From positions 2,284,418 through 2,348,417 of the forward strand of contig CABFPE010000028.1 in assembly GCA_900660155.1 (NCBI GenBank): a stretch of 64,000 bases of DNA, read 5' to 3'. The position numbers were made by a program, and so were the translations under genes. The notes below the pieces were generated by a model. The model did not search any database and was not told the DNA's origin. It saw only the letters and a list, made by a program, of their open reading frames with translations. This DNA is from Hofstenia miamia (taxonomy: Eukaryota; Xenacoelomorpha; Acoela; Hofsteniidae). This document shows, piece by piece, positions 43,159 through 54,879 of this stretch. Position 1 is the first letter of the stretch, and the number at the start of each line of letters is the position of its first letter.

Positions 43159-43882
43159 CATTTCAAAACCGTGAGATCTATTGTATCGACTAATCGTGAT
43201 CAACCAAACAAGAAAGGGAGACAATGTAATTATAAAATTCCATCTTCAATAAATATATAGAATTGTCTTGTTAGGGAACCACTTTCACTATTGCCAACTC
43301 GTCTATTAATCTTTTACAATCCAATTTTGTTGAAAACAACTTGGCATTAAGTTCTACAAACATTTGAATAAATGCAAATAACAGCTATTTCGCCAATAAT
43401 CTAAAAAAAGTAAAATGAGGAAACAGTAATCCATTCCGCTTTCTAATGGAAAGCGCCCAATGTGCGAAATATGTCATTCTTCCATATAATGATATCAACA
43501 AAGCATGCAACAATGGCAGTATGATAGTACTAATATATAGCAGCTAGCTGAAAGAAATAACATTAAAGGACCTAAGTTCAGTAGAAGCAGCCACTCTAAA
43601 TGTATGAATGACTTAATTAGCATAGCTAAGTAGCTTTAGCTGTAAAACAATAATTAAGAGTAATTGCAACAAATTACCAGAAAAAATTGAAACTAATTAC
43701 TAGTATTAAACATTAGATTAGCAAGCGCCAAACGGAAGCGCTTCCATTGCTGTAACCAATGAAATACGTATATAATTCGTTTTTCCTTAGAGGACAACAT
43801 TATTGGTTTATGGTATCAAATAAATCTACGAATTGCTAATCATTTTAACGTTGCTTATTAAATGTGGGTAAATACAATGGAC
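43159..43882. other. intergenic, nothing recognised
   Basis: AT-rich spacer between the Tc1 copy and the piggyBac MITE. No gene or repeat end identified. Confidence 0.5.
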
Positions 43883-43886
43883 TTAA

Positions 43887-44099
43887 CACTAGAAAGCCCG
43901 GGCGGTCAAATTTGACCCCTTGGTGCATCTTAAATGCATTTGTTTTGCCTCATGTAATGAGAATTTAAATAGAAAGACAGCTTATTTTTTTCTTCTCATA
44001 CTTTTCTTTCAATTGCTTTTGTTTCATTAGTTTTACTTGAATGGGTTAATTCTGACAACTGCATGAAGTTAAGATATAGACTCTTTGGACTTTCTAGTG
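43887..44099. mobile_element. 213-bp piggyBac-type MITE
   Basis: TTAA at 43883-43886 is followed by CACTAGAAAGCCCGGGCGGT, then a GGTCAAATTTGACC palindrome. The right end, reversed, is CACTAGAAAGTCC, followed by TAAA where TTAA is expected (one base lost). The ends and palindrome match the larger piggyBac relic at 8089-9042, so it is probably a non-autonomous relative. There is no coding content. Confidence 0.75.
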
Positions 44100-46142
44100 T
44101 AAAATTAGAACCAGTAAAGCCATTTAATCAACTCTACATTATGTTTCACATACATGAAATTTCAAAGTTCGGTCAAAATAAGGCACAATAATGAACTATA
44201 TTAATGTTCGGTAAAACTAAGTTTATGACTACTCGAAATACGGATTAGACCAAAGATTTTCACTCCAGATCGACTATTACAGAAAACATGCGTACGAGGA
44301 AAACAAACACTAGCAGTGTATTCAATTGCATTAACCATGAAATTTTCAAAATTGCTAACCTATGGCTTTACGATAGCATAATATCATACAAAGCTTTCTA
44401 TCTGTGAGAATGTATAGGGTGTTGCAGATTGGGAACAAATGCAGGAGTGCAAAAATTCCTACAGAGGTGTTTCTCATGAAAGAGTTTTAGCGCTGTTTAT
44501 GCTTAACTTCCATGTAAATGATATGTTCAATAATGTAAACTAACTGAAATATAATATTCCAATGATAATTGTATTTTTTGCAGAAAAATCAGTCCGTATT
44601 CTGCTGCAATCATTTTAAACAATAATACTTTAATCAGAATACAATAACAATATACATTGCTAAAACAATTCATAATCTTGTCTCTAAATGAGCATAGAAT
44701 TCAGCATAGATAGAAACAATATTAAACAATCTTCTGGTGCAACACGTATTTAGGTGCCGAAATTGATAACAAATTTGATTTTCAAAAGAATTCATTTCCA
44801 AAAATATAAAGAAGTATGAACTCCGATATGGAACACTCGTGAATTTAGAATCCTTCCAAAGGAATCACAACTGATAAACACATTTATCATATACATGCGG
44901 ACTTTTGTAGCAGAATGTGAGAAATTTTCAACAGATACGTACTTAACTTATTACATATTAGTATACAACAAACCAGACGATATTTGAAACACACCGACAA
45001 TTAGCATCTAAGTACTGTATTCAATATACCAGTAGAGTTATTATATACAAATTCGTCAACAAAATAATAAGCTCCATGAAATTGTTTTAATGTGTCATAA
45101 AATTAACACGTATTATACATGTAGTGTTAAAAATTGATATTTCCTCTATATGGTATAATTTAGATCAATCAGTAATATATATTTCTTAATACGTAATGTT
45201 TGTCACAATATTTAAACAAATACGAAAAAAATTACAAATTGTATTCTAACAGCATCGGAAACAATATTTTAGAAATTTACATAAAAGTTTGGTGTTTATC
45301 AGGTAATTCGATTTCGATTGTGTTGGTCTAAAACGAAAATGGTCCCAATTGCCTATCAATTCGAAAGTACAAGAACAAAGTTTTGAACACGATTAAATTA
45401 ATCATTTCACATGATCACTGGAGAACATGAAAACTGCATTGGCATAAAAACATTTAGAAATTGAGCGGAATTGCCATTTTCTAAAAACGTTCAGGTGTAA
45501 TGCTTGCAATTACATGTATAATGGGCTAAGAAGCATCTGCTTAAATTTCAGATAAAGAAAAATAGTAAAATAATTTTTTCATTAGTTATGGAAAATGCAC
45601 AGGCCTGCTTTTAGAATTAATAAGGAGATTCAATCCAAGCACGTACTATAGTAAAATCAAATATTGCGACTAGGCCTGGAAAGGGGTCACATTTTTTTAG
45701 AATCCATTTTTCTACATTTTTACCCGACTAGCTCCAACTTCCTCACTTGGGTCCATAAATATTTGAAATACCTAAGCCCAAATAAAAACTAAAACTAAAA
45801 AATGAATTTAATAAAATGATAGAACAATATAATTGTAAGAAACCGAAAATCTCCAGATCGGTTCTTGATCATTTATAAAACTACCTTGTCCTACAAACAT
45901 ACATCGATTTCTTAACTAAAAAAAATCTGTTTTATAGAGTTCAAGGCAGTTTAGATTCATCTCAAGGCAGATCCCAATTGAGAAGATAGCATGTCACCAA
46001 ATCAAATAAAAACTAGCTAGCCAAGAAAATTAAATGCTTAGCAATGCAGTAGTTACATGTAAAACGCACTTCAATTGCTAAAAGTAACGTTAAAATCTAT
46101 GCATATAATCATAATCAGTAATTAATGCAAAATTATTGAATC
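44100..46142. other. intergenic DNA up to an assembly gap
   Basis: No gene. About 44640-44725 is a diverged (roughly 80 percent) direct repeat of 47292-47365 (shared CTAAAACAATTCATA and AATGAGCATAGAATT). Nothing else recognised. Confidence 0.5.
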
Positions 46143-46621
46143 NNNNNNNNNNNNNNNNNNNNNNNNNNNNNNNNNNNNNNNNNNNNNNNNNNNNNNNNNN
46201 NNNNNNNNNNNNNNNNNNNNNNNNNNNNNNNNNNNNNNNNNNNNNNNNNNNNNNNNNNNNNNNNNNNNNNNNNNNNNNNNNNNNNNNNNNNNNNNNNNNN
46301 NNNNNNNNNNNNNNNNNNNNNNNNNNNNNNNNNNNNNNNNNNNNNNNNNNNNNNNNNNNNNNNNNNNNNNNNNNNNNNNNNNNNNNNNNNNNNNNNNNNN
46401 NNNNNNNNNNNNNNNNNNNNNNNNNNNNNNNNNNNNNNNNNNNNNNNNNNNNNNNNNNNNNNNNNNNNNNNNNNNNNNNNNNNNNNNNNNNNNNNNNNNN
46501 NNNNNNNNNNNNNNNNNNNNNNNNNNNNNNNNNNNNNNNNNNNNNNNNNNNNNNNNNNNNNNNNNNNNNNNNNNNNNNNNNNNNNNNNNNNNNNNNNNNN
46601 NNNNNNNNNNNNNNNNNNNNN
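46143..46621. other. assembly gap (479 N)
   Basis: Run of N that removes the rest of the hAT/ZMYM-like gene. Frames across it are meaningless. Confidence 0.99.
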
Positions 46622-47020
46622 CATTTGTAAAATATTCCCAATGTCCCATTCATTGGTTAAGCAAGATTGTTCTCTATTTTCAGGAGGAAGAGTGGCCAGA
46701 TTCATGGATTGAGGAGACTCTGGTGGATTAATTATCTCAGTTTTAGAGCTGGATTTTGATGAGAAGAACATTGATATTGATAGCTGCTTGGGTTGTTTTG
46801 TAGCCTTTTCATTTGTTTCTATAAATAAAAAATATTAAATTTAAACTTTACTTATTACGATTGGAATAATAAAATATTTGTGCGATTATTTGTACAAGGC
46901 TATATGTAAATAAATTAATAGTAAAACTTTACTTTCTAAAATGTCTTCTGTTTCTTCATTTGAAACATGTGACGTGTTGGAATTCAAATCGATTGGGCTT
47001 TCAATTGCTTTTCGTTTCAT
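46622..47020 (-). CDS. 5' part of a hAT/ZMYM-like transposase gene, two exons, cut by gap
   Basis: Exon 1 runs from ATG at 47020 down to 46933 (MKRKAIESPIDLNSNTSHVS...) and ends at a GT donor (GAAA then GTAAAG). A 114-bp intron ends in TTTATTTATAG, and exon 2 starts at 46818 in matching phase (TNEKATKQPKQLSISMFFSS...). Exon 2 continues to the N gap with PPENREQSCLTNEWDIGNI. A short charged start, a SISMFFSS-like stretch and a later WDIG-type segment are usual at the N-terminus of hAT-derived ZMYM/TTF-finger proteins in animals. The zinc finger and catalytic core would lie in the gap. A hAT-style end lies about 250 bp upstream at 47272, so this is probably an element gene rather than a domesticated host gene. 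The splice model is inferred from sequence only. Confidence 0.5.
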
Positions 47021-47221
47021 TTTACACACTACTATAAGAACAAGTAAAAGAAGTAACACTAAATACTAAAAATATAGATTAATAAGGTTAAAACTCTGAT
47101 TCTTCTTTTAAAAAGCTCTCAAAGATTTAATACTTTCACACTATCACATGGCACACCAAAAGAACTATAAATGAACAGAGTAGTAGAGAAACAATTTAGT
47201 AAGAATTTTTTTGGAGCGTCT

Positions 47222-47272
47222 GATTTAAGGGGGGGTCTAAACCCCCAAAACCCCCCTCTGTGTCCGCCCCTG
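47222..47272 (-). repeat. hAT-type terminal sequence upstream of the transposase-like gene
   Basis: Read on the minus strand from 47272 it starts CAGGGGCGGACACAGAGGGG and continues through a G-run/C-run palindrome (GGGGGTTTAGACCCCC). CAGxGGCGGA... followed by G runs is a recurrent hAT end in invertebrates, seen also at 58534 here. The other end is lost in or beyond the N gap. Confidence 0.55.
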
Positions 47273-47766
47273 CCATTGTATATCCAAATTTTGATAACAA
47301 TATAAATTTCTAAAACAATTCATATCTTGTCTTGAAATGAGCATAGAATTATACATAGAAACACATTGTAGGTAAGGCATATTAAAACGTTTAGTTCATT
47401 AACAAATATTTGTAGTAATACACAAATCTTGAATGTAAACATTTCTATAAATTTTGAACATTTTAGCTATATTTTACAAACCATTCATATTAATGGATAC
47501 ATTTTAGGTTATTTTTTACACTATCAACGAATGCAACTACATTTAGCTAACCATAGAAACTCGAATGTAAAATTATAATTATAAACCAATAGCGTCACAA
47601 TTTGAAAGTTTAGAGAAGCTTGCGAAAATAGACATTTATCAAATATATAGAATAGTGCATAGTAAATATATGATATTAAACAAAATATGTGTAAGAAATT
47701 TTACTTGAACAATTTAAAAAAAAACATTTCAGAATTGAATAAACAAAAATATAATCAAGTCTGTGT
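47273..47766. other. 3' flank of TRIM-like gene 3
   Basis: AT-rich, no open frames. 47292-47365 is the second copy of the diverged repeat at 44640-44725. Confidence 0.5.
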
Positions 47767-49407
47767 CTACCATTCACCATGATAATACTCTTCACGGTCA
47801 TTGCAATGCACGATGAATGCTAAATTTGGTAGCTTGGCAATGGACACGGGATCTCTAATAGCAACATTGCTATTGCGGCCTCTAAAACGTTTGATTTCTC
47901 GATGCAGCTTTCTATCGTGTACATCAAGCATATGCATGCATTCCTCACTTGATGCAAGCAAAATTCTATTACTTAAAAAACAAACACCGTAATAGTAATT
48001 CCCAAAGTGATTTTTAAACGAATGAAGGATTTGATTTTTCTCAAAAGAAAATAGTACAACACGATTTTCAACCGAAAATGCCATAGTGTCTAAATTTTCA
48101 CTGATGTGCATAAATCTTGCCACATTTGGCAGAGGGATGCCTGCTTCGCTATATTCGTCTTGAGCGACATCGTACCGAAATACAGAATGATTTCGTAAAT
48201 ATAAGAACAAGAAGTTTCGCGATTCTGAGCTGCAAATTAATTCCAATTTCCGCAAGTTTAAAAATGGAAGCGAACATTTTTTAAAACTACGAAAGCTTTT
48301 TGAAAAAACAGCTAACGTTTTGAAATCTCTGTATGTTGAATAAAGTAATGCTAAAACTCGTCCACATGGTAATTGCGCCAGGCAATTAAATGCGTACCAA
48401 TCATTGTAACTGCAGTCGAAATCTATATCAAATGATCTGTAAAAATCTCCATTAAACTCGGACAAATACAATGCATCAGAATATGATTCCAAAGCAAACC
48501 ATCTTTCCTTTTCAGAATCATACAACATATCTACGACGAAATCACAATTTTTAGAAAACGTCTCAATTAAATGAGGATTATGAACCGGCAATTTTGAGTC
48601 TACTTCTATTTTACCCAACCAAGTTTCAATACAAGCCTGAGTATCATTTTTATCAACTTTCTCTGAAACAATATGCCTTAGTTCAATGGCATCCAAAGTT
48701 GTTTCGAAATCCGGTACGGATACGATACTCTTAACATTATTATAACACTCGCGAATCTCATCGAATGACATGGTCTTTAGATCAACGGAACTGATTGAAT
48801 TGAACTTTAACGATTTTTCCTTTAAAGATAACAGGGGCTCGATGATTTTCTGAAAGTTGTTTTCTGCATCCGATTTTTCATTTACGATCTTTGACTGTAT
48901 TGTAGTTAGTACACACTCTACAATTTCATAAATCTTATCTCTTTGTGCAAAAAGCGATTCTTCTACACATTCTAAGCGTTTATAGTATTCTTCTTTAGAA
49001 TTTGTGATGCCGGAAATTAGTAAATTCAATTTCTGTACATTTTCGGAATTAATTTTAAGGTAACGAGAGATTTCATTTTTGAAATATTTCTTTTGGCTAT
49101 CAATAGATTGTACGTCGTGACGTGAATGATTGACTGACATGCATTCGGAACAAATCTCTAATTGGCAACCTGATGATTTGCAGAAGTATTCAATTTTTTT
49201 CTTATGGATACCACATGATGAGGAACCTGTCGAATATAAAGGATATACCGTGTGCAAGGAGGTTTGTTTCACCCGTTTATGTTGAAATGCACAGCTTTCA
49301 CAAATAATGATTAAACAAGCTTTACATAGGTGAGCCTTAAATGAATACAGATTACTTAGACAAAGAGTACACTTATTTACCAAGATTGAACCAACTGCAT
49401 CCACCAT
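47767..49407 (-). CDS. RING-less TRIM-like gene 3: two B-boxes, coiled coil, propeller-like domain
   Basis: Open 546-codon frame. It begins MVDAVGSILVNKC and enters directly into B-box 1 (CTLCLSNLYSFKAHLCKAC..., ending near HTVYPL), then B-box 2 (CGIHKKKIEYFCKSSGCQLE... with the closing HSRH), a coiled coil (about residues 105-200) and a propeller-like half ending HGEW. It aligns with genes 1 and 2 from their first B-box onward; the RING and its spacer are missing. The start lies 3 bp after an acceptor-like ATTTATTTAG, much as in gene 1. Thus either an upstream exon supplies a RING (none seen in the 2 kb upstream), or the gene has lost it. Without a RING it could not act as a ligase alone but could pair with relatives through the coiled coil. 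Domain calls are secure, function inferred. Confidence 0.85.
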   Translation of the reverse strand: MVDAVGSILVNKCTLCLSNLYSFKAHLCKACLIIICESCAFQHKRVKQTSLHTVYPLYSTGSSSCGIHKKKIEYFCKSSGCQLEICSECMSVNHSRHDVQSIDSQKKYFKNEISRYLKINSENVQKLNLLISGITNSKEEYYKRLECVEESLFAQRDKIYEIVECVLTTIQSKIVNEKSDAENNFQKIIEPLLSLKEKSLKFNSISSVDLKTMSFDEIRECYNNVKSIVSVPDFETTLDAIELRHIVSEKVDKNDTQACIETWLGKIEVDSKLPVHNPHLIETFSKNCDFVVDMLYDSEKERWFALESYSDALYLSEFNGDFYRSFDIDFDCSYNDWYAFNCLAQLPCGRVLALLYSTYRDFKTLAVFSKSFRSFKKCSLPFLNLRKLELICSSESRNFLFLYLRNHSVFRYDVAQDEYSEAGIPLPNVARFMHISENLDTMAFSVENRVVLFSFEKNQILHSFKNHFGNYYYGVCFLSNRILLASSEECMHMLDVHDRKLHREIKRFRGRNSNVAIRDPVSIAKLPNLAFIVHCNDREEYYHGEW

Positions 49408-52400
49408 TATCTAAATAAATGGGATCAAATTATCAATGTGTCAATATGGATTTCTTTTATTTTTCAATAATTCTATGAAATTTTGAACAAATGAATGCAA
49501 TACATAATCACATTTAAATAGTTTATTTTGTCATTTGCAAGAAATGACCTCAAAGGTTGAATGAGTATAAGGCATATTGTGTTTCATATATAATTTTGGT
49601 GTTGGACAGTGTAATTATTTACAACTGTTGCACTACTTTATATGTCCAGCAAAGCCATGCATAATTACAATTATTGCGCAAAATTAAAGCATAATTTGAA
49701 ACAATAACCTATGTGAGCGGCCTTTTCACTACACGCCTTGACAGCTCAGCGTTTAAAATTATACATACAAACGCATTAAAATTTTAAGATTCGAAACTGA
49801 ATCACTAAAACCAAGAATGCCTAGCTATTAGTTTAAGAGATATTTTTCCTTTTATTTGCAAAACGCAGGAGGCCTTTAACTATCAAAACTTAAAATTTAA
49901 GAAACGTACTATACAAACAAGTAAAATTTTAAACACTAAAATAAAAATCAGTTACATTATATTTAATTCATGTTTTGTTACATTTGTGATATGCAACGGA
50001 AAGCTTCTTTTTGGAAATTTTCTTTAATAAAAAGATGTAATATCTATTTCAAACATTCCTCTTTGTTGTAAGAGGCTAGAATAACATTATGTAAGAGGGA
50101 TTTTAGGTAAACAAAATAATCATGGAGATGAAAGGAAATCATTGTTATTCACTAAATTTGGTTTAATTGAACCATTTAAAAATGTAATAATAATAAACAT
50201 GTTGCATATCCCAAATGAATTTGAATAACAAAATAACCTTGACGACATAACACTCAGATGGCAAGCCCTATTCCAGCCAAGATTTGATTTTAATAATCAG
50301 CCTCGGGAAATTATAAAACATGTCTATTATTTAATGAACTAAAATTATATTAATGTAAGTCAGTAAATCATTAATACAATGCCTGTTTTGGCGATGTTTT
50401 TTCATGCTAGGAGAAGAAAATCTTTTGCCAATGCCCTAACATATGTTCTTCTCTGAGCCTTTGTAGCTTGATTCGTTCCATTTAGGTAGCAGAGATAATA
50501 AGTTTAGTTTATACCAGCATCATCCAGGCAGTTATGGCCACCTGGGTGAATTTTCTTGGGTAGTATGCGGTTTACATATATCGTCTAGGGCATTACTTTC
50601 AGCTTTCATTAGATTATATTTTAGAATAATGTCAGACTTCCTTAGTTCATTTGGATTATCACTGGTTTCTTTATGAAATCATAAATACTGCGTTTCTGTT
50701 TTGCTCGATATGTACAAGTAGATATATAGCTTTATATAGAGCTACAAAGTCAGAACATCACGTGGGTAATCAACTCATAGTTTTTTATGTAATCATTGCT
50801 TGTGTGACTGTGATTAAAAAAATCACACCTTGGACATTTGATTTTTAAGCCATATTGATCATGACAATAAAAGGATAAAAATCTCATATTGTATCCAGTT
50901 TTCAAAATACATAAAAGGAATTCTAACCACTGCTTCTGATAAAATTTATGAAATAATTTTCTGACAAGCTATTGCATAGGACAATTTCAATTATCCAGTA
51001 CAACTTGCCGTAGCGATGGAACGACTAATAACTATCAGCGGTTTGCAAAAATTAATGAAAAATAAATTTCCGCTAACGGGGCCATTAATAGATTTTAAAA
51101 TTTAAAAAGCTATTAATTGCCATTTTATTATAATGCATTTTCAGGATTTTAAGTGATTGCCAATGTCTTGCAAAAATTTTGCAAAATAAATATATTGCAA
51201 TACATATTTGCTAACAATATAATACTGTAATATTTTGATGAATTAAAACTACCGATTTTAAACAGAATTACTCTCTTTTTCACCATGTGGTTATTTGCGG
51301 ACTTGCAAACTATCTTTAACATTAGTTTCAAATTTGTAGAACTTTGCAAATCCTAGGAAGAAAGTAGGTTTATTTAATAATCTGAGAAATATTATCTTGA
51401 ATTTCGCGCGTATGAAATTTGGTATGTTAATACATTAGTGAGACAATGAAATAATAAATTCTGACGTTTCTTTATCATCTAGAAAAGCATCTATGATCAA
51501 TTCTTGTCAGAAGGAATTTTTCTGACATTTCACTTGCATATTATGTTGTTGATCTCTTAAAGAACTTGCAAGGATTTTTAAAAATTTTACTCTCGACGTC
51601 GATTTTTCAATAGAAAAATTGACAGTATCTATTTCAAACACGTTTTACACCAAAACCTATTATTCTATAAAACCATCTATGAAGATTTATTGCTGACTAA
51701 GCATTCTTGTTTAAATCGCGCTATTTCACTTTGTTGTAAAGCATGTAATGAACTTGCAAATTGAATTATCCACCCAAAACTTATTTTGAAGCAAATCAAT
51801 TTTGTTTTCCTTACTTCTTAAAATTAAGCTAAAAAAACAGAGAAAATACAAGATAAAAATCAATTTTTTAGAAAAACACCTTCCAATAATATTGCAATAG
51901 AAAAATAAATGCATTTCAATATATTGTATTGTATATTAGTGAAAGACACTTGCAGCTGCTAATATACCTTAAAATTGACTGTCAATGAACCAGTGGCAGT
52001 GCAAATGGAGGGCAGAAAGGGAAGTTGCAACCTCTATAAAAGGCTTGCAAAAAAATTATATATTTATATCAGTTTTTTTACTATTTTAATAAATATTTAG
52101 AAAATGTACTACAAAGTTTAAAAAACAATACATTGTTAAAAATAAAAAGTTTTTCAGCTGATTTTTCTCTTTGATATGAATCTATTCAAAAGTAGAAAAA
52201 ATTCTTTATAATGAAGCAGTTGTTAAACTTCAAATTAGGATTTTCATTATTATTGGTTTTAAGAATGCATCAATGTACACCATTTGCCACCATTTCTCAA
52301 AATGCTTTTTTCATTTCTTCACTGAAGAACGTGTACTGGTGGTGATTTACCGGTAATTTAACATTTCATAGAAAATGTAAATGAATCTTATTGGATACTT

Positions 52401-53000
52401 GAGGCTAACTCTAATACGCCTTTTTTCTTCTTCGACGTTCAACTAAAATAAAAATTGAATTAACAAAAATATTAAACATTCCTTCATTAACTAAAAACTA
52501 AATGATTATTAATTTAATTGAAATTATCAAAAAAAATATTGCTTGCTTGTTGGCAGTAGCATGTTAAGTGAGCGACCAAGTTGATGAAATGCCACGATTG
52601 CATTAGAGAGGTTTTCAGTTGATTTTTGCAGTGCATCTAACGCAAAAATAATAGGGTTGAGGATGGATAAATAATCTTGGACTTGTCTTTTAACATTCAC
52701 AAGTTGCTAAAAATCCTATGGATTTCGTTGGCAATTTCATCTCGATGTTCTTAACACACTGTAAGTAAATTACTATATACATTAATGTACGACTCAAGTA
52801 TGTCAAAATTGCTGTGTATAGATACTGAATGTTAAGATTTTTCTTTAGCAATAACATATTTATTAGCAAGTGCTGAAAATAAGCAGTAGCAAAACTACCT
52901 TTAATATATATATNCAATTCTTAACCTTCTATTTTAGTAAAAACTTTTGGTTCTCTTTGTAGTAAATTTGGTTTAAACTAAAATAGAATTAATTTGTACT
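49408..53000. other. long intergenic stretch, nothing recognised
   Basis: About 3.6 kb with only short chance-like frames. A CAGTGGCAGTGC string at 51991 is loosely hAT-like but unpaired. One N at 52914 sits in a TA run. No RNA gene seen. Confidence 0.5.
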
Positions 53001-53012
53001 TGTTTTTATATG

Positions 53013-53378
53013 TAAAGTATGTGTTTATTTGTAATCTTAGACTGACAGCTAACAAGTTGATGTTGTCAATGCTGTGTTAATAAAATTTGGCCGCATTTTC
53101 TTCCAGGAAATTTCATTGCTATCAAGTCTGCATGTTTACATGTAATTTTGAAAAGTTTTAAATGACAATATAATTGATGGAGTCAGTGTCATATGTAACC
53201 TTGCAATTGTTATTGGTTATTGACATTTAATATATTGTTATATTTAAAGTATGTGTCTATTTGTAGTTTTTGACAGCTAACAAGTTGTTGTCAATGCTGT
53301 GTTAATAAAATTTGGCCGCATTTTCGTCCTGAAAATTTCATTGTTATCAAGTCCGCATGTTTATGTGTAATTTAGAAT
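53013..53378 (+). repeat. diverged direct repeat, two units of about 140 bp
   Basis: About 53013-53153 and 53246-53378 share AAAGTATGTGT, GACAGCTAACAAGTTG, CAATGCTGTGTTAATAAAAT and TTTGGCCGCATTTTC with roughly 10-15 percent difference, about 230 bp apart. Non-coding; perhaps subterminal repeats of one of the decayed elements that follow. Confidence 0.7.
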
Positions 53379-53559
53379 GAGCAGCAATAGCCTCAGGTTT
53401 GTTACATTTGTTATTGCAAATTACATGATTTTGATTTTTAGAATGTTTAGTAATTGTATTAAACAGCATTTTTAAACGAGAAACTTGATTTGTTTAAAAA
53501 CTAATTTTTAAATAGCATTTATGTACTTTTGCTAAATTTAAAGTGTTTTAGTAATTGCT

Positions 53560-54710
53560 GTCTTAGTTTGAGCTTGATGTTTTTAAGTGTTGTCTTTGAG
53601 ACAAAAAGGCGTATTAAAATCATGATTTAAGTCTTCTGCTAAGACTTAAATGTAGTCATTTAAATCACACTATTTACTGACTGAGAATTAAAAATTAAAG
53701 TCTATTGTTTGCAAATTCTCTTTTAGTACCATGCATCGATTAAACAATAACAAGGAGCTGACATTTGTTGTGTATGACGACAATAGTTTTGAACAACTCA
53801 CATTGAGAAAGTTTAAGTCTCGGATTGCAAGCTGTAAGTTGGAGATAGTTCTTAATTTTGCCACAAACGCCAAATCGTTGGATATTGCAAAAGCCCCTTC
53901 AGATCATTTACAAATCTTCTTGGGGAATTCCTGTTGGATGAATGCATTCAAAAATTTAAATTCAGTATTTAGTTTGAGGAAGTTTACGAAAATATTTTCT
54001 TCGCTTTAAACAAAAAGTATTTTATCACAAGCAAGAAAACACGAATTTGCTTCATTAAAATTTTTGTTATTTGTCTATCATTAAGGCAATCATTACTCTC
54101 TAATTATAATTGCTAAAGCATTCGGCAATGCCTTTAATATTGGACTTCATTATGATACAACATTTGAATCCCATCAATGTAGTAAGTTGTTTGATAAAAT
54201 GAAAACGCTCTTTCCAATCTTGAATTTTTTTTATAAAATAGGAGGGGACCAAGTAAGCGATTCATGGTCATGTGGGAACAGATGTCTAATATTTATTGTG
54301 AAACACTTTTGTAATGTAGTGGTGCAGCCTGTAAATTCCTCAAAACTCGTTTATGCATTAAAGACATATAAAAAAAATCGCTCTTTTAAGAAAATGTGAA
54401 ATTCTAGAAGAGAGGAGATGTACATACTGTCTGCTTAAGAAGAACCATGTCAATCTTGTGAAAAAAAATGTGTGCAGAGCCAATGTGCAACAGGACTCTA
54501 AAAATCCCAAGTGCAGAGAATGCACTAAGCAAATGACAGTGAGAAAGAAACATGATGATGAAAAGGATCCGGATTATGTTCTACCATTGACAAAAAAATT
54601 AAAATTCAGAAATAATATTGAAAAGAAAGTTGTCACAATGGACTCTTCAAGCAATGATGAAAATGATTTTGAAACATCAGCAACTTTGCATATTGATAAA
54701 TAGTAGTGTT
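53560..54710 (+). mobile_element. decayed transposon remnant A
   Basis: Several plus-strand coding stretches in different frames: 53731-54009, 54187-54399 and 54458-54703. About 54390-54560 has paired cysteines (CEILEERRCTYCL, later NPKCRECTKQM) and then an acidic-basic tail (DEKDPDYVLPLTKK), suggesting a zinc-binding segment. Its leading part, about 53595-53770, is repeated in diverged form at about 54900-55065, so this and the next remnant may share a 5' region. Family not recognised; stops and frame changes show it is dead. Confidence 0.4.
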
Positions 54711-54879
54711 GGGAAGAGAATCTTAATAAAGCAGTAGTACTTGAAAATGATGACCCAGAAACTGTCAATATTTATAACCAAGAAATTTCTTTTTTTGCCT
54801 ACTGGGAAATAATATTACGCGTTCCAAATTAACTTTAACACAATTATGTATAGCCATGGATTCCTATAATGTTGAGTAT

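Noticed and set aside
46090-46771. Open frames across the second N run
   Set aside because: Artefacts of N translation; only the 46622-46820 part is real and is annotated as exon 2.
51991-52030. hAT-like CAGTGGCAGTGC string
   Set aside because: No G-run palindrome, no partner end, no target duplication.
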